Shown one piece after another: positions 5,188 to 6,390 of a DNA stretch of 6,390 nucleotides. Made by a program: the position numbers and the translations under genes. The notes under the pieces were generated by a model, which was not told the DNA's origin, did not search any database, and saw only the letters and a list, made by a program, of their open reading frames with translations. The DNA comes from an uncultured Parvularculaceae bacterium. Its GTDB lineage: Bacteria; Pseudomonadota; Alphaproteobacteria; Caulobacterales; Parvularculaceae. Numbering within the stretch: position 1 is the first letter of the stretch; every line of letters starts with the position of its first letter. The DNA lies in the NCBI GenBank assembly GCA_947259815.1, contig CAMYNO010000089.1:1-6390 (forward strand), in the 5' to 3' direction.

Positions 5188-5997
5188 ATGCTACTTCGGC
5201 GCATCAGTAAACACGTCAAGGACCAGAACTGGTTTGCGGTCGCGATCGATTTCGTGATCGTGGTGCTCGGTGTTTTCATCGGCATTCAGGTCGCCAACTG
5301 GAATGATGCTCAAGGTGATCGCCACCGCGAAACTCTCATTCTGCAAAATATCGCGAATGATATCCGATCCGACATCGCCAGTTATGAGATCGCAATGGAT
5401 GGCGCGTATGGAAAAATTACAGTCATCAATCACATTCTGGAAAATGCCTCGGTCCCAAACACACCCAATTTCATCACGCACGCTGAGATCGATGGTGTGA
5501 AATACAAGGAGTTTGTTGACGCGTATTTTGGCGACCGAACGAAGGAGTTCGAAGCCACGGTCGAGAGTATCGATGGCGAATTATGGGGGTACTCCGTGCT
5601 CGTGGGCAATGCTCAACCAAGCACCACCGCGTTTGACGCATTGGCGAGCGGCGGAGAGCTAGGATTACTTCGAGATGACGGCCTCGTGAAAGATTTGCAG
5701 AATTATCGCTATCTCTCAAACTCATTGGTCAAAGCGCAAGATGTCACCTTTCGACCGGCCAGAGACACCGCGATAGAAATCGGCTTGGAATACGGCCTTA
5801 CCCCGTATCATGGCGGCGATAAGGCGGAGCTTTTCAGTTTAGTTTCGGATCATCCAAAACTCTTGGCGACCTTGCGAACTCAGCTCGGCTGGGCTCACGG
5901 GCATCTGACCATGCTGGGCGGGGCTCACATCAGCGCGACGTCATTGCTGGAGCAAATTGAGTTGCAATTAGGCGTCACGGAGAATGACGATACTTAA
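5188..5997 (+). CDS. DUF6090-like single-pass membrane protein, function unknown
   Basis: The 269-residue protein opens with a basic, cytoplasmic-looking segment (MLLRRISKHVKDQNW). One transmembrane helix follows at about 16-36 (AVAIDFVIVVLGVFIGIQV), then the signature ANWNDA at 36-41. This basic start, single helix and (A/I/N)-NWN-(D/E) arrangement is shared with DUF6090-type proteins of Bacteroidota and many marine proteobacteria. The remaining 230 residues are soluble, mostly helical and charged, with no enzyme motif or cysteine pair that I recognise. GGGGGA (5177-5182) lies 5 nt before the ATG, supporting the start. It stands alone, 150 nt after the dioxygenase, and its base composition is clearly less GC-rich than purEK, which may mean later acquisition or only weaker constraint. 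The family name rests mainly on the N-terminus. Confidence 0.8.
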   Translation: MLLRRISKHVKDQNWFAVAIDFVIVVLGVFIGIQVANWNDAQGDRHRETLILQNIANDIRSDIASYEIAMDGAYGKITVINHILENASVPNTPNFITHAEIDGVKYKEFVDAYFGDRTKEFEATVESIDGELWGYSVLVGNAQPSTTAFDALASGGELGLLRDDGLVKDLQNYRYLSNSLVKAQDVTFRPARDTAIEIGLEYGLTPYHGGDKAELFSLVSDHPKLLATLRTQLGWAHGHLTMLGGAHISATSLLEQIELQLGVTENDDT

Positions 5998-6016
5998 CTC
6001 GCTCTGCATTCTCGTG
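5976..6016 (+). repeat. long inverted repeat spanning the stop codon of the DUF6090-like gene
   Basis: CACGGAGAATG (5976-5986) and CATTCTCGTG (6007-6016) are inverted copies of 10 bp with one unpaired G at 5980. They enclose a 20-nt loop that contains the TAA stop (5995-5997). No T-run follows. A second, weaker stem (6038-6043 with 6049-6055) lies downstream. It is probably a 3'-end structure; the long loop makes terminator function uncertain. Otherwise 5998-6127 shows no supported gene. Confidence 0.5.
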
Positions 6017-6127
6017 ATCCAGATTGACCTCTAGTACGGCGCTATCGGAGCGGCCTAAGCTCGCCCCATGCAAGACACTCATAAGACAATCCGCAATGAC
6101 CATTTCTGGCGAAAAAGCGATCATTCA

Positions 6128-6226
6128 TCACCGACTGGCTAAAGTCACCATCAGGAATTCGCGGTAGTGTGCGGCGGCAAGCTCAATGTCGGATGGACGC
6201 GAGCACTGCAGGCAAGCTCGGTTCAT
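6128..6226 (-). CDS. small ORF, 32 residues, translationally coupled to the upstream gene (or its frameshifted tail)
   Basis: This ORF reads ATG at 6226-6224 to TGA at 6130-6128, followed at once by a second in-frame TGA. The peptide begins MNRACLQC and continues with an amphipathic, helix-like stretch (SDIELAAAHYREFLMVTLAS). It has one CxxC pair (C5, C8) and is not a family I recognise. Its ATG overlaps the TGA of the gene upstream as ATGA, the standard arrangement for coupled translation, and no independent Shine-Dalgarno is evident. The composition looks protein-like, so it may be a genuine small protein. Alternatively it was once the C-terminal end of the upstream protein, separated by a single-base frameshift. 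At this length a chance ORF cannot be excluded. Confidence 0.4.
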   Translation of the reverse strand: MNRACLQCSRPSDIELAAAHYREFLMVTLASR

Positions 6227-6390
6227 CTCTTGATGAAATGAAGAACACCCCATGCGAGATATCCGTTGCGTGCGCCGTCAACCCAGTGGTTAAGGCCAAC
6301 CAACATACGGTCTATATAGTCAGCGCTGATCTTTCCTTCTAAATCTCGACGCTTGGCCTGAAGCGCTTCTGCGATCCGACCATAATGCAC
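6223..6390 (-). CDS. C-terminal 55 residues of an unidentified protein (possibly reverse-transcriptase-like)
   Basis: The minus strand is open from the window edge to TGA at 6225-6223, giving 55 residues; the true start lies beyond the window. The fragment is protein-like: a basic helical stretch (AEALQAKRRDLEGKIS) then LNHWVDGARNGYLAWG and HFIKR at the end. The arrangement G-x-I-S, a helix, W-V-x-x-A-R-x-G near the C-terminus loosely resembles the thumb ends of non-LTR bacterial reverse transcriptases (group II intron, DGR and related), which often read xWxxHARHGxT. The catalytic YxDD region would be upstream and is not visible, so this is only a hint. It is convergent with the DUF6090-like gene. 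Confidence 0.6.
   Translation of the reverse strand: MHYGRIAEALQAKRRDLEGKISADYIDRMLVGLNHWVDGARNGYLAWGVLHFIKR

Noticed and set aside
6068..6142. 24-residue plus-strand ORF downstream of the DUF6090-like gene
   Set aside because: It has no ribosome site, no recognisable features, and overlaps the end of the minus-strand small ORF.
5998..6222. Template repeat or structured RNA that would go with a reverse transcriptase
   Set aside because: No near-repeat with adenine-biased differences and no retron-like inverted pair was found by eye between here and the neighbouring genes.

Overview
The window looks like chromosomal DNA of an alphaproteobacterium. The coding sequence is GC-rich. It holds a purEK operon with what looks like a 6S RNA gene directly upstream, a DUF465 (YdcH-type) small protein, and a soluble GGDEF protein. 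No mobile element, tRNA, rRNA or CRISPR array is visible. Marine groups such as Parvularculales, Hyphomonadaceae or Kordiimonadales would fit the DUF6090-like protein and the Tat-exported dioxygenase-like protein, but placement below class is only a guess.

Layout, left to right. (1) 2-148 is the C-terminal end of a DUF465 protein on +. It abuts, with no spacer, a convergent diguanylate cyclase gene on - (149-859). (2) 860-1286 is a gene-poor stretch. It holds a weak promoter for the cyclase, a probable 6S RNA (about 1022-1172), and a 58-nt G-free, C-rich tract (1160-1217). That tract is Rho-site-like as RNA and has a canonical G-quadruplex pattern on the opposite strand. (3) 1287-2908 is purE-purK, two consecutive steps of de novo purine synthesis (AIR to N5-CAIR by PurK, N5-CAIR to CAIR by PurE). 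(4) 2943-4247 is an MscS-family channel 34 nt behind purK, so probably co-transcribed at least in part. (5) 4324-5037 is a Tat-exported intradiol-dioxygenase-like protein whose Shine-Dalgarno lies inside a 7-bp hairpin. (6) 5188-5997 is a single-pass membrane protein resembling DUF6090. (7) 6128-6390 on - holds a 32-codon ORF and the C-terminal tail of an unidentified gene, joined by an ATGA overlap. The tail has a loose resemblance to reverse-transcriptase C-termini.

How the parts fit together. Left of about 4250 is conserved housekeeping content: global transcription control (6S RNA), second-messenger signalling, purine synthesis and osmotic protection. Right of about 5040 the DNA is visibly less GC-rich, the genes are poorly characterised, and the right edge may be the start of an accessory region.

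Two small-scale patterns recur. Hairpins without a U-tract sit on or next to the stop codons of four consecutive + strand genes. Two genes (the cyclase and mscS) have a two-codon start-X-stop mini-ORF whose UGA overlaps the true AUG.
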